The notes under the pieces: generated by a model
What the model was told of the DNA's origin: nothing
The model's input: the letters and a program-made list of their open reading frames with translations, nothing else
Databases searched by the model: none
NCBI RefSeq assembly: GCF_003171515.1
Contig: NC_089394.1
Span: 1,302,001-1,366,000, forward strand
From: Pyrenophora tritici-repentis
Taxonomy: Eukaryota > Ascomycota > Dothideomycetes > Pleosporales > Pleosporaceae
DNA: 64,000 nt
Direction of reading: 5' to 3'
Position numbers and translations under genes: made by a program
Shown here: positions 11,877 to 22,794 of the stretch, piece by piece
Layout: each line of letters begins with the position of its first letter
Numbering within the stretch: position 1 is the first letter of the stretch

Positions 11877-13395
11877 ATGTCGCTCCGTACACTTACAAGG
11901 ACATCGCTCAATTGCGTCCCACGGATACCAGCAGCCAGAAGTATGCCATTGCGCGCAAACATCACAAACCCTGCCTGGATGAGCGGGTCAAGAAAAGTAA
12001 AGCCCCTCCATAAGAAACGTACTTGTCTCCCAAGGCTAATCATATATGCAGTACGCCACACCGACCGCTGACCTATTAAAAGCTCAAGAGGACGATGACC
12101 CCGACGACGTCATTTTCACTAACAACTACGGCGTCCGCAGCATCGAGCTCAACCGGCCCAAGAAACTTAACTCGCTCAATGGCTCCATGGCCCGCAAGAT
12201 CATCCCGCGATTGCAAGAGTGGGCCAAATCAGAACTAGCAGGCGTCGTAATAATCAAAGGCAATGGCCGCGCTTTCTGCGCAGGTGGTGATGTCGCGGCG
12301 CTGGCCAAATGGAATCAACAAGGTCCAAAGGGACAGCAAAGGAGTTCAGACTACTTTGGGCTGGAATACAAGCTGGATCATATGATTGCAACATACAAGA
12401 AGCCATACGTTGCCTTCATGGACGGCATCACCATGGGTGGAGGTGTTGGTCTGTCAATACACGCCCCTTTTCGAATCGCAACCGAAAACACCCTCTTCGC
12501 CATGCCCGAGACCACGATTGGCTTCTTTCCAGACGTCGGCGCATCCTTTTTTCTCCCACGTATGGAAGGCGCTCTCGGAACATACCTGGCACTCACATCG
12601 GAGCAACTCAAAGGCGTAGATGCTTTCTACCACGGCGTCGCTACTCACTATATTCATTCGTCCACTCTTCAACAACTGGAGGCCCGCCTCGCTGAACTTC
12701 AATTCCCAGACTACATGTCTCTCAATGAGCGCTTCAAAATCATCAACGCCACAATTGAAGAATTCAGCACCGGCCTCCCCGCAGAACGGCCCCAAATTTC
12801 TGGCGAGTTACGCCGCACGATTGATAGCGTCTTTCATGTTGATCAGCCAAACATAAAAACCATTATGGAATCTCTAAACCAAGTCCAGTGTGAGGCCACT
12901 AACCCCGAGATTCAAAAATGGGCGGATAAGACCTTCCAAACTATCAATAGCCGTTCGCCCATCTCTGTTGCAGTAACCCTTTTGCAGATGCGTGTTGGCC
13001 GTCAATGGTCCATCGCTCAAGCCTTCCAAAAAGAATACGCAATTGCCTCGCAGTTCATGGCACACCCCGATTTCGTCGAGGGCGTGACAGCACGACTCAT
13101 CGAGCGAAAGAAGGAGCGCCCAAACTGGAAACCAAACACTATAGAAGAGGTCAAGCAGAAGGATGTTGATGCTTTCTTCGCTAACAGCCATAATGCACCA
13201 CTGCCATTGATCACTCAGGACGATTACCAAGAATATCCACACGCGTGGATTGGACTGCCAAGAGAAGAGGAGATCCTTAGGGAGGCTGGAAGTAACAAAA
13301 GTGAAGAGGTTGTGGCCAGGTTGTTGGAAAAGTACGAGGGAAAACAGGGGGTTAGGGAGAAGATCGCCGAGGTATTGGAAAGACATCAGCGTTAG
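11877..13395 (+). CDS. EHD3: 3-hydroxyisobutyryl-CoA hydrolase, mitochondrial (crotonase fold)
   Basis: Two exons, 11877-11996 and 12052-13395, joined by a 55-bp phase-0 intron, giving 487 residues. The enzyme releases 3-hydroxyisobutyrate from its CoA ester in valine degradation in the mitochondrial matrix. The crotonase signature is clear: the oxyanion-hole segment GRAFCAGGDVAAL, then MDGITMGGGVGLS, and MPETTIGFFPDVGASFFL with the Glu and Asp expected in the active site of this subfamily. The extra C-terminal domain (FRVG-type MRVGRQWSIAQAFQKEY and the EVKQKDVDAFF segment) separates it from plain enoyl-CoA hydratases. Exon 1 is rich in Arg/Ser/Thr and lacks acidic residues, fitting a mitochondrial targeting peptide, which is why the upstream ATG at 11877 is chosen over 12046. 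The yeast homologue is EHD3. Confidence 0.93.
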
Positions 13396-16300
13396 ATGGA
13401 CCAAGCGGGGTAATGGGCCTTGAGAAACCCACGCCCCTGGTATGCATGTAAGATACAAAAAGTCGGCCTTCGTTTACAAAACGTTGAGTCAGTATATCAA
13501 GTCTCCTCTGGCTTCCCGATTGTTACGCAAGACTCGCAATTTTTCGTTTTCTTTTCCATTATACGACCTTTCCACTCTCAGGTACAGCTCGACGTTGGCG
13601 ATTCAAGTATTAATGGCCTCCGCCACGATGTAAAGATCACGCCGGGGATCAGATTTAATACAAAAGTACTTAGTTCCTCATCGAAGCGTCGTTACGACGA
13701 ATCGAGACTGTGGCCACCTTTCACCCTTGTCGACTACACAAAAGGCTTCACCGTTTTACCGGAACGATATTCGGCAGGTTCCTTGTTCATGTTATGCACG
13801 GGGTCGTTTCTTTCTTGCTGCTCGATTTGCCGCAAATTAGTGCGGCCTTCTAGTCCCTCACAGAACGAGGATCCTGGACGGCCTTGTTGGTAGCTTGCAT
13901 CATGCGCCCTACCTCTAGACACCACAAAGACGGCAGATAACAATATTGTCTAATAAAATCACAAAGTACGACAGGTCAGAGTTTAGTTCAATGTGGTCTT
14001 TGATCATCCCGAGCCCAAACATGCCTTCAAGGTCACCAACGTTGCAATTATCCACCGTGCCCGGATCCGAATGCGAATCGAAACACGGCACAAATGTAAC
14101 ATCCAGTTTCATTTCCAAGATTCAGAGCCGCTCCCCCATCCTTGAACAATTGGAAGAGCTATTGTGGTATAGTACAGAATTTAGGAGGCCGTGATGGCTA
14201 CGGTCGCCTCCGCTAGCCAGCGAAGTAGCTTGGCAGATCCCATAACCAGGAAAGATAAAGTGGATTGTAGTTTTGGACTACTGCACGTATCATTGGTCAG
14301 CTGTTATGTTCTCCAAAACCCTGCCTCTTCACGTCGGATCTATCCATCCCGGTGCTCCAAGCCAGACCACGACATCTCGCCATCTTGCCATGCTTACATG
14401 ACGTTCTCGATAGCGTCTAGCAGGTCTTGTCCATGCATATACATGTAAGACAACCCATCTCTCACTAACGCGTGTATCCGCCCGTTTCCTCCATGTCGGT
14501 ACCTGGATCATCGGCATTCATAACCGCCCCTACCATAGACCTAGCAACTTACCCCATTTTTCGAAACAAGCCTTGTACTGGGGGCCCAAACACATGGCTT
14601 CGAGCAGTTCGCTTGCAATTTGAAAATCGGTCCGATATCTCCACATGGTACCTTTTCCCCATTCGCTGCTTGCGAAAATGGCATGTGCACGAAGCACGTG
14701 GGCTATTTGTCACCAAGGACGCTCTACCGCTACCTCCCCCACAAGAAGATCAAAAGCCACGGACGGTCGTCTCCACTAGAATATTTGGGGGTGTCGTAGA
14801 CAGTGCACTGGAAAGCGGCCCGTTTCTACTATCGGGGACCATTTAACGGTATGTGCTGTCGTCCTGGAATGCAGGCTGCTGTAGCGGAGCCCGCCGTCTA
14901 CGTATGTCAGCAAGCCGACATCCATGTACTCGTAGCCGTTTGGGGAGATGTTTAACAGGACAATTACGGAAACTACAGCGAAGACGCGCAAAGCATTGTA
15001 GCCCTCTCTGGCTGTCGCTTGTCCTTGATATGGCAGGTCGATAACCAACAAACGCGGCACGAGGCCAATACTCTCTATTTCTCTCATCCGACAAGCTTAT
15101 CTTTGGCATAGTCATTTTACAAGTGTCCCACCCACACCACTCATTGCGCCCACGCTCCGCCAGCAAGCGAGGAGCAGGTAATCTGACATGTGGATGCTGT
15201 CCCGGGCGATCAAACCCCCGAACGGACGTGAAAAGGTCCGAAGACGCCTTGGAACTAAACACTTGTATGACCCACAAGTATTTACTCGTTCCAAGAAACC
15301 AGTTGCAAGGCCTCCAGCGGTTGCTGCGTAGCGAGGATTGGTCGGCGCTTTTAATTCCATCTCCTCGTCACGTCCCGTCCGTTGCTCCATCGCTTGCGCA
15401 ATTGGGGGCCACCATGACACAAACGGTACATTTTAGCGAGTCAGGAGGGAGTGAAGCAAAACCGAGGCAGAACAGCGGATAGTTGACGTACCAATGTTGC
15501 GAATTGCATGGCTTGGATCACATGCCAAGTGTGTCAGCTGGAGCTTGTCTACTCGGGGCACGGGTAAGGGTCTGGTCGATGGCCTCCACAGTGGAAAGCT
15601 CGCGACTATCAGACGCGTGTCTCGGCTGTCCCACTGTAAGACGAAATCATGGTCGGCTTCCCCGGCTTGGTCCTGGGCGCTCTCCAGCCATTCCTTCGAA
15701 TGCAAGGCTAGGGTCACGATTTCTTGAATCGCCATCGGGGATTATCCTGGGATCTAGATGGGACCCTTCTTTCAAATCGTATCACTTGGCAGGCAACCAT
15801 AGTATAGTCGCTGGACCTGTACTTCCACCGCGTTCCGATGCTTGGTTTACCCGGGGCCTGGATGTCGGATGTTGTCGGAAGGTTCGTATCGGGTGTGTAT
15901 CGGGCAATCCCCCGAAATACTCGGGACAAATGCTGGTACCCAAGTAGTCGTGTACAACCACCATGGTTATCGCATACGAGCTGTGACGTCTAGTAAAAGA
16001 GCAAACGGACAGAAGCTCGGAACCGGCGCGTTGACAAATCTTCTGGGCATGGGGTTTGATTCATTGCCATCATTTCCTCTATTAGAAAGCGCGCTTCGCC
16101 ATCTATGACGAAGTTGCCAAGTCTTTTATACGCGTCGTAACGACATTTGTTGGGAAATGCTAGGGGGCAGTGGTTGAATTTCGGATGAACGTCATTTGAG
16201 CAACTAAAATTTTTAGCACTGGTGTTCATATGGTCTTTTACACAAATATTTTATGCATCAGACTGTCTCTTCTAAGCTTTACGTGGGTCATAATTACAAT

Positions 16301-16635
16301 GTAGGTTACATTCGGACCCATAGTCTTCTACAACAGTGCAGTGACCACTATTCAACAAAGACTATCATCACTTGCAGCACCCACTACTTCACAACTCATT
16401 ATTGCATGCATAATCAACTGTGAAATCAGATGTGCAAGTCGACAATTGTTTGCAGGCTGGCCACTATACCCTATGCCATAATGATCGTTACGCCCTTTAT
16501 TTATGTCCTTTCCACCGACCATTATATTAGATATCTTCGTAATCTACCTATCGAGAGCTATATACCTTATAGTTAACTATTACTAGTATCTTCTAGACGT
16601 TAATGCGAGGGCAAGATTATTGACAATGCATTAAG
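13396..16635. other. Long stretch without a supported gene
   Basis: Only short unrelated open frames on both strands; none shows a known domain. The first part is the 3' UTR and terminator region of the hydrolase gene. The last 400 bp become AT-rich approaching Copia element C. Confidence 0.5.
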
Positions 16636-16640
16636 CATAT

Positions 16641-16828
16641 TGTCGGATCGTGAGTATCGGTAGAGACGTCGGCTGCTTGACACTTCGGCCCGACTTCGGC
16701 CCACCTTGCGCAGAGCTTAGGTGTACCTTCGTAGCAGCTATGTTCGTAGAAGATAAATACCAATACCAGTCACCAGAAGAACCTCGTTGTTGTTATTCAC
16801 CCGTACGATCGTACAAGGCCTACCAACA
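16641..16828 (+). repeat. 5' LTR of Copia C
   Basis: 188 bp, TG...CA ends, direct copy of the right LTR. The CATAT duplication lies immediately outside at 16636-16640. It should hold the element promoter. Confidence 0.93.
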
Positions 16829-17184
16829 CTGATCAGTGATTGCATGGCAGTCACAGACAGTTAGGTTAGAAGAGACAGATCCTATAACCCCGCGCGTTCC
16901 CTAGATCGCCTATATCAGCGGCGGAGTTATCTGTGCTAAGTTCACTGTTAGCTGTATCAGGCGTCTCATCCGGCTTGAGACCGACCGTTCCAGCCGTATC
17001 AGAGCGTTCCCAGACGCAGTCCATACACGCACCGACCCCCACTTGGTCGCGCCATTGACCCGTGTACAACCCACGACTACCGACGAGTCCCTGGCGAACG
17101 CAGCCAGCAAGGCACACGTCAACAATCTACGACAACCGACGTATCCCTGGCGAACGCAGCCAGCACGGCACGCGTCAACAACAA

Positions 17185-18066
17185 ATGGCGAGCGAAACAG
17201 CAAGCAGTAATGGAGGCTGTACACTCACACGAGAGGAGTTGCTAGGGACCACAAACCTAAAGGCAAGAGAGTGGCGTCACATTGATCCAAAGATCTGGGA
17301 CGATGAGATCGAAGCCCCAGACGACGAGGTAGACGGAACTGCAGCAACAACGTACATTGCGCGTGCGATCGCAGACTACACAGACCGGCCAACAGCAGAC
17401 GCAGAGCTCTTTGGTGAGTTCTGTCAGGACTTTGAAGGCTGGACTGAAGCTATGTTTATGCGCGCGCATGCAACGTATACTAAGGAACTAAAGCGGATCC
17501 TCCGCTTTAAGGGCGTGTACACTGGCCGTGTTAACATGCCGCCAAGCGAAGCTGTGGCCAAGCTACTGCACAAGGAGGATTGTCCGAAGTGGCCGGACGA
17601 TCAGTTCCAATCTACTGCCTTCGACGAGCGGTCAGCGGCGTATATGCTGCAACAGCGGAGGCTACTAGGACGACAAACTACGGGATCGGTACAACCTACA
17701 AACGTAGGGACAGCGAGTCGAGCGCAGAGCCAAACCTCTGCAAGGGCAAGAGACCAAGACGCAGAGGATCAACAAACCGATGTCCAAGACGAGACCCGCA
17801 CCCGTACCCAGGTCAGCCAACAACTAGCAGATCCGCTTGTAGAGACAATTGAACGGACACCACAGGCAGACGGGCGACACCAGGCGGACCAGCGACAGCA
17901 AAGTCATCAACCTCGCTTAACGTACAACAACTTTGACAGATTCCGCGAATACACGCCAGCATACCCACAACGCCCAAAGGGACCGAGCGTCCCTCCAATT
18001 ATACCTTCAGGGGATACAGACCCATACAAGGCAGTTCCCCAATCGAGTTTAATAATGGGAAACTAG
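17185..18066 (+). CDS. Copia C leader/Gag frame
   Basis: 293 codons from the first ATG at 17185; the frame stays open upstream to 17062 but without ATG. It is hydrophilic, Gln/Arg/Asp-rich in the second half, and ends with a Pro-rich segment. There is no zinc knuckle here; the capsid-like and knuckle parts are in the next frame. Its last 40 bp overlap the upstream extension of the Pol frame, which is displaced by -1. It may be the N-terminal part of a single polyprotein broken by a one-base change, or a true separate frame joined by frameshifting. Confidence 0.7.
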   Translation: MASETASSNGGCTLTREELLGTTNLKAREWRHIDPKIWDDEIEAPDDEVDGTAATTYIARAIADYTDRPTADAELFGEFCQDFEGWTEAMFMRAHATYTKELKRILRFKGVYTGRVNMPPSEAVAKLLHKEDCPKWPDDQFQSTAFDERSAAYMLQQRRLLGRQTTGSVQPTNVGTASRAQSQTSARARDQDAEDQQTDVQDETRTRTQVSQQLADPLVETIERTPQADGRHQADQRQQSHQPRLTYNNFDRFREYTPAYPQRPKGPSVPPIIPSGDTDPYKAVPQSSLIMGN

Positions 18067-18095
18067 ATCCGAAGACAATCAATGTCTTTACAAAG

Positions 18096-21000
18096 ATGTG
18101 GGATCGTGAGAAGAAATACACAGGGAAGCCGTACGACCTCCTAGACGACAAATTGAAGATCTTCTACAGCATCTGCTATCACGCAGACATCCAGCCAGAC
18201 CAATTCCATGCAGTCTTTCCACGGATCCTGGAAGGCCGTGCGCAAGACTACTACCTCCACTTCGTTGATCAGCGGACAGATACATTCTTGACTGTATACA
18301 CGAAGCTCAAGAACCACTTCGACACGGACGTCAACCACAGTCACTACTATGCAGACTGGACGACGACATCCTTTGCTAAAGTCCATAGGGAGAATCCTGA
18401 CAAGACACTCCATGAGGTCCTTGACATTATGCTAGATAAACTCCAGTTATGCCAGAGGGCGCTTGGGCAGCAGTATATGGGAGAATATGCGCTCCGGACC
18501 ACAGTAATCACAGCATGTCGAGGCGTTAAAGAGTTCGCAATGGCGCTCTACAGGCCGTCTCTAGAATGTGAGGTCCTATTTGGAGATCTACGATCTTCGA
18601 TTGAAAACTCACTCGCTATGACTACCTCTGTCAACTTCACAGAGGTAGACCAAGATAACCAGTACTACTTAGACCGCCGGTACAACAGCAATAGAAGAAA
18701 CCGAGGTGGGTCCCGAGGCGGAACTAGAGGCGCATTTCAAAAAGGCGAACAAAGCTTTGACAGTAGCCGTGGATTTAAGCCACGCTGGAAGAAGAAGTGC
18801 TTTGTCTGCCAGAAGGAAGGATGCTGGTCCACAAACCACACAGACGAAGAGCGCAAGACTGCCCGTGCGCAATTCTTCTCTATGCTGTATTTTACAGGTG
18901 CGCCACCACCCAAGGACTTCTCAGTACACCTTGCAGAGTACGAAGGAATTGAGCACACCAGCCAGTATAACCAGAGAGGCTGGAAAGAGGAGGAAGACTG
19001 CGAGGATGACGACAATGACGACGGCACTGGCGACCAACAATACTTTGAGCAGCAGTTCTTCAAGGAGCAATGCCTTGCAGACCAGGCGTTCTTGCATCAC
19101 ATTTCTGGCGACGACATATACAGTCGAGGCGCGCCGTCAGCACCAGCGTCGCAGTTTCTGCTCGAGGACCGCTATACACGATCTCTGTACCAAGGTATCC
19201 TCCCGGATACAGGCGCTGCCAACGTATCTACAGTTGGCAAAGAGCAGTATCTTGCACTCACACGAGAAGATCCAACAGTCAAGATAGACACATCTACAGC
19301 TGGGAAAGCATCTATCAAATTCGGAAAAGGCGAGGCTACAGCGTCTATTGGAACAGTGCAGGTCTCTACAGAGATTGGGAAGATCAACTTCGAAGTGCTC
19401 GAGGCGCCTACACCGTTCTTGCTGTGCCTTGCAGATATGGACCGCTTAAAAGTCTACTTCAATAACACTACAGATGAGCTTGTTCAGGACAAGATACGCA
19501 TCCCTGTTCTACGCAAATGGGGACACCCATGGTTCCATCTCAACAAGAGAGAGAGAGCAACGGTGTTTCTCACTGAGACAGAGCTGAGACGGCTCCATCG
19601 CCGGTTTGGACACCCAGCTGTCACGCGACTAGTTAAACTCTTAAAGGACGCTGGCCATAACGACTTTGAAGAGAGAACCCTAGAGGAGGTCACTAAATTC
19701 TGCCACCACTGCCAGCTCCACAGCTCCGCGCCGCGCCGATTCAAATTCACTCTGAAGGATGATCACCACTTCAACTATGAGATCCTAGTGGATGTGATGT
19801 ATCTCAGCGGCAAGCCAGTATTACATGTGGTTGATTCTTCAACTGCTTTCCAAGGCGCAAAATTCCTCAGCGCTATCTCAGCTAAGGAGACATGGCAGGC
19901 ACTGCGGATGCTATGGATCGACACGTATCAAGGACCACCAGACATTATCACACATGATGCAGGCACCAACTTTGCAAGCGCAGAGTTCCGTGCTGAGGCA
20001 AAGATCATGGGAGTTACATGCAAGCAGGTGCCTACAGAGGCTCACTGGTCGGTGGGCAAGACTGAGAGATACCACGCACCACTTCGCCGAGCATGGGATA
20101 TACTCCATGACGAGCTCCAAGACGATATGTCCGATGAAGCGATCCTTCAAATGGCCGTGAAAGCTGTCAATGACACCGCTGGACCCGATGGTCTAGTCCC
20201 GACTCTACTAGTCTTTGGAGCATACCCACGAATGACTACAGAGTCGCCGCCGGCACCTTCAATGGTTAGGCGCAGCGAGGCTATTCAAAAGGCGACGAAA
20301 GCCCTGCGCAAGCTTACTGCAGAGCGCCAAGTTGCAGACGCATTGAACGCCCGCAATGGACCAGCCACTGCAGACATGCTAGCACTCCCACTCCAGAGTG
20401 AAGTCTTAGTATGGAGAGAGAGTGATGGCTGGAATGGCCCGTACAAGATCGCCAGTATAGACGGCCACAACGTTACTGTCGATATGGTCAATGGTCCAAC
20501 AACATTCAGATCTACTGTCGTCAAGCCATACTACAGACCGGACCACCTTTGGAGCGACCCCGATGCGCCACACGCGCCGAATGAGCCGCATGAGCCGGTA
20601 GCAGTACCACCGGCAGTGCAACCACGCAAGAGAGGCCGCCCTCCAGGATCAAAGAACAAGCGGAAGGGGCACGCGTACATCACCAAGAAGGAGCAGGACG
20701 ATCTTGAGCTAGCTATCAAGCTACGTAACGATGGAGTTATCACAACATCAGGCGCACCCTTTGAAGCATCTGATGACCAAGAGATCAGCGACCTCGTAGG
20801 TCGTGGAGTCTTCAAGTTTGAGCAATACGACGAGAGGCTACACAGCAAGATCCGGATCTTCAAGTCACGCCTGGTACGTGAGGTCAAGGGAAAGACAACC
20901 AAGCCCTATGAGAAATCCCGCCTGGTTATCCAAGGCTACCAGGACCACGGCAAAGAGGCTATCCTGACGCAATCTCCAACCATCCAGCGATGCAGCCAGC

Positions 21001-22313
21001 GCCTGATCATGTCGCTGGCGCCCGAGATGGTACAACGCGGAATGAACATAGAGCTCCGTGATATCACGCAGGCGTATCCCCAGGCGCAGACAACCCTGAA
21101 GAGGACGATACTCGCACATCTTCCTACTGAGCTGGTACCACGATATCCGAGGGGCACGCTACTCCATGTGATCAAGCCACTGTATGGAATCGCAGAGGCA
21201 GGAGTCCACTGGTGGACAACCTATCATGGGCACCATTGCAAGGAACTGGACATGGCAACATCTACGTACGACCCATGCCTGTTAATCACAAACAGCGACA
21301 CCAGCATCTTCGGCATCGTTGGCATGCAAACAGATGACACTCTCATGCTTGGGACACCCGCGTTCTCGTTACTTGAAGAGAAAAAGATCCAGAAGGCAGA
21401 GTTTAGATCGAAACCAAAGTCTGTCCTTACACCAGAAATTCAATTGGATTTTAATGGATGTACACTCACGATCGACGCTAGCAAACCAATTCTGAACCTT
21501 AGGCAGAAAGGACAAGGAGGAAAGATCAAACTTGTGGACGTTAGGGCACCCGACCGCGCGCAACAGTACACAGAGCAGCGCGCCCGCGGAGCGTACATCG
21601 CATCAACATGCCAACCAGAGGCGTCATTCGATCTGTCCGTCGCCGCTCAGGCGCAGCAACCATCAGATGAGGACATCAAGGCACTCAACAAGCGCCTGAA
21701 GTGGCAGATAGAGAACCTCGATCGTGGCCTCCGTTACATCACTGTCAATCTCACGGAGGCTAAGTTGATGGTCTTCGTAGACGGCTCCTTTGCCAACAAC
21801 AAGGACCTCAGCTCACAGCTCGGCTTTGTCCTCATGCTCGTCAACGAGTCTATTGACGCCAACACCTTCACAATCCAAGGCAACATAATCCACTACAGCT
21901 CTACAAAATGTAAGCGCGTCACAAGGAGCGTACTAGCCTCTGAGATTTATGGCATGGTCAACGGCTTTGACATAGGCATCGCTATTGCCACTACCTTAAG
22001 AATAGTCACAGAACGACTTAGAATACCTGAGGTTCCCTTGGTTGTCTGTACAGACTCGTACTCCTTGTACGAGTGCCTCGTTAAGCTTGGAACAACGAAG
22101 GAGAAGCGCCTTATGATCGACATCATGGCGCTGCGTCAATCATATGAGCGTCGCGAGATCACTGAGATCCGCTGGATCAATGGTGACGATAATCCTGCTG
22201 ACGCCTTCACGAAGGCATCGCCAAACCGCGCTCTTGAACGCTTTATTGACGGCAACAAGCTGACAGTCCGAGTAGATGGATGGGTGCAGAGGCCGACAAG
22301 CTTTGATGTTTAA
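18096..22313 (+). CDS. Copia C Gag-Pol polyprotein
   Basis: 1,405 codons from the first ATG; the frame is open upstream to at least about 18027. The first 200 residues resemble a retrotransposon Gag capsid (YYLHFVDQR, LKNHF, YRPSLECEV). A Cys/His cluster CFVCQKEGC...NH lies near residue 234. The protease motif is DTGAANVS near 371. Integrase carries an HHCQLH finger and catalytic D, D, E near 564 (LVDVMYL), 620 (THDAGTNF) and 655 (GKTERYH). The reverse transcriptase catalytic motif reads QTDD near 1079 in place of YVDD. RNase H starts near 1228 with VDGSFANN and ends NPADAFTK. No internal stop or frameshift was found. It would encode particle formation, processing, reverse transcription and integration. 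Confidence 0.92.
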   Translation: MWDREKKYTGKPYDLLDDKLKIFYSICYHADIQPDQFHAVFPRILEGRAQDYYLHFVDQRTDTFLTVYTKLKNHFDTDVNHSHYYADWTTTSFAKVHRENPDKTLHEVLDIMLDKLQLCQRALGQQYMGEYALRTTVITACRGVKEFAMALYRPSLECEVLFGDLRSSIENSLAMTTSVNFTEVDQDNQYYLDRRYNSNRRNRGGSRGGTRGAFQKGEQSFDSSRGFKPRWKKKCFVCQKEGCWSTNHTDEERKTARAQFFSMLYFTGAPPPKDFSVHLAEYEGIEHTSQYNQRGWKEEEDCEDDDNDDGTGDQQYFEQQFFKEQCLADQAFLHHISGDDIYSRGAPSAPASQFLLEDRYTRSLYQGILPDTGAANVSTVGKEQYLALTREDPTVKIDTSTAGKASIKFGKGEATASIGTVQVSTEIGKINFEVLEAPTPFLLCLADMDRLKVYFNNTTDELVQDKIRIPVLRKWGHPWFHLNKRERATVFLTETELRRLHRRFGHPAVTRLVKLLKDAGHNDFEERTLEEVTKFCHHCQLHSSAPRRFKFTLKDDHHFNYEILVDVMYLSGKPVLHVVDSSTAFQGAKFLSAISAKETWQALRMLWIDTYQGPPDIITHDAGTNFASAEFRAEAKIMGVTCKQVPTEAHWSVGKTERYHAPLRRAWDILHDELQDDMSDEAILQMAVKAVNDTAGPDGLVPTLLVFGAYPRMTTESPPAPSMVRRSEAIQKATKALRKLTAERQVADALNARNGPATADMLALPLQSEVLVWRESDGWNGPYKIASIDGHNVTVDMVNGPTTFRSTVVKPYYRPDHLWSDPDAPHAPNEPHEPVAVPPAVQPRKRGRPPGSKNKRKGHAYITKKEQDDLELAIKLRNDGVITTSGAPFEASDDQEISDLVGRGVFKFEQYDERLHSKIRIFKSRLVREVKGKTTKPYEKSRLVIQGYQDHGKEAILTQSPTIQRCSQRLIMSLAPEMVQRGMNIELRDITQAYPQAQTTLKRTILAHLPTELVPRYPRGTLLHVIKPLYGIAEAGVHWWTTYHGHHCKELDMATSTYDPCLLITNSDTSIFGIVGMQTDDTLMLGTPAFSLLEEKKIQKAEFRSKPKSVLTPEIQLDFNGCTLTIDASKPILNLRQKGQGGKIKLVDVRAPDRAQQYTEQRARGAYIASTCQPEASFDLSVAAQAQQPSDEDIKALNKRLKWQIENLDRGLRYITVNLTEAKLMVFVDGSFANNKDLSSQLGFVLMLVNESIDANTFTIQGNIIHYSSTKCKRVTRSVLASEIYGMVNGFDIGIAIATTLRIVTERLRIPEVPLVVCTDSYSLYECLVKLGTTKEKRLMIDIMALRQSYERREITEIRWINGDDNPADAFTKASPNRALERFIDGNKLTVRVDGWVQRPTSFDV

Positions 22314-22380
22314 TGCTACACACACTGTCACTACCGATACAAGCAGAGTTACTAGCTATCCAGAAAGAAAAGACTTCCAG

Positions 22381-22789
22381 TGTCGGATCGTGAGTATCGG
22401 TAGAGACGTCGGCTGCTTGACACTTCGGCCCGACTTCGGCCCACCTTGCGCAGAGCTTTGTCAGATAATAGCACTGTTGAAGATGAGAGCGTACAGACGC
22501 TGGGTTAGACTAGCGCGACCCGGCATCTGAGAGAGCCAATCGGATCACAGGAAGGCTTGGCACCCCCCAGGTGTGCCCACAACCGTAGACAGAACCAACA
22601 AACAATCAACAATCAATATCATCACCATTATTACCTATTTCATCAGTATTCCAGATGAGAGTGAATATCTGACAAGCTTAGGTGTACCTTCGTAGCAGCT
22701 ATGTTCGTAGAAGATAAATACCAATACCAGTCACCAGAAGAACCTCGTTGTTGTTATTCACCCGTACGATCGTACAAGGCCTACCAACA
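22381..22789 (+). repeat. 3' LTR of Copia C, interrupted by a solo LTR
   Basis: Same 188 bp as the left LTR, but split after the first 78 bp by a 216-bp insertion plus 5-bp duplication. The outer CATAT duplication follows at 22790. Confidence 0.93.
22459..22674. mobile_element. Solo LTR nested in the 3' LTR of Copia C
   Basis: 216 bp with inverted ends TGTCAGATA / TATCTGACA and a 5-bp duplication AGCTT on both sides (22454-22458, 22675-22679). The uninterrupted target is visible in the left LTR of the same element, which proves the borders. No internal retrotransposon sequence remains, so it is a recombination product of another LTR family. It postdates Copia C. Confidence 0.93.
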
Positions 22790-22794
22790 CATAT

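Larger units (their letters stand above)
16641..22789 (+). mobile_element. Complete Copia LTR retrotransposon C
   Basis: LTRs at 16641-16828 and 22381-22789 begin TGTCGGATCG and end CTACCAACA. They appear identical over 188 bp once a nested insertion in the right copy is removed. The element is flanked by a 5-bp target duplication CATAT (16636-16640 and 22790-22794). The interior holds a leader/Gag frame and a 1,405-codon frame with capsid-like, protease, integrase, reverse transcriptase and RNase H regions in Copia order. A roughly 50-bp tandem duplication (about 17073-17178) lies in the leader before the first ATG. Identical LTRs and a perfect target duplication indicate a recent insertion. 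Confidence 0.95.

Noticed and set aside
16866..17224. Minus-strand open frames over the Copia C leader
   Set aside because: They are produced by the tandem duplication in the leader, antisense to Gag, without a known domain.
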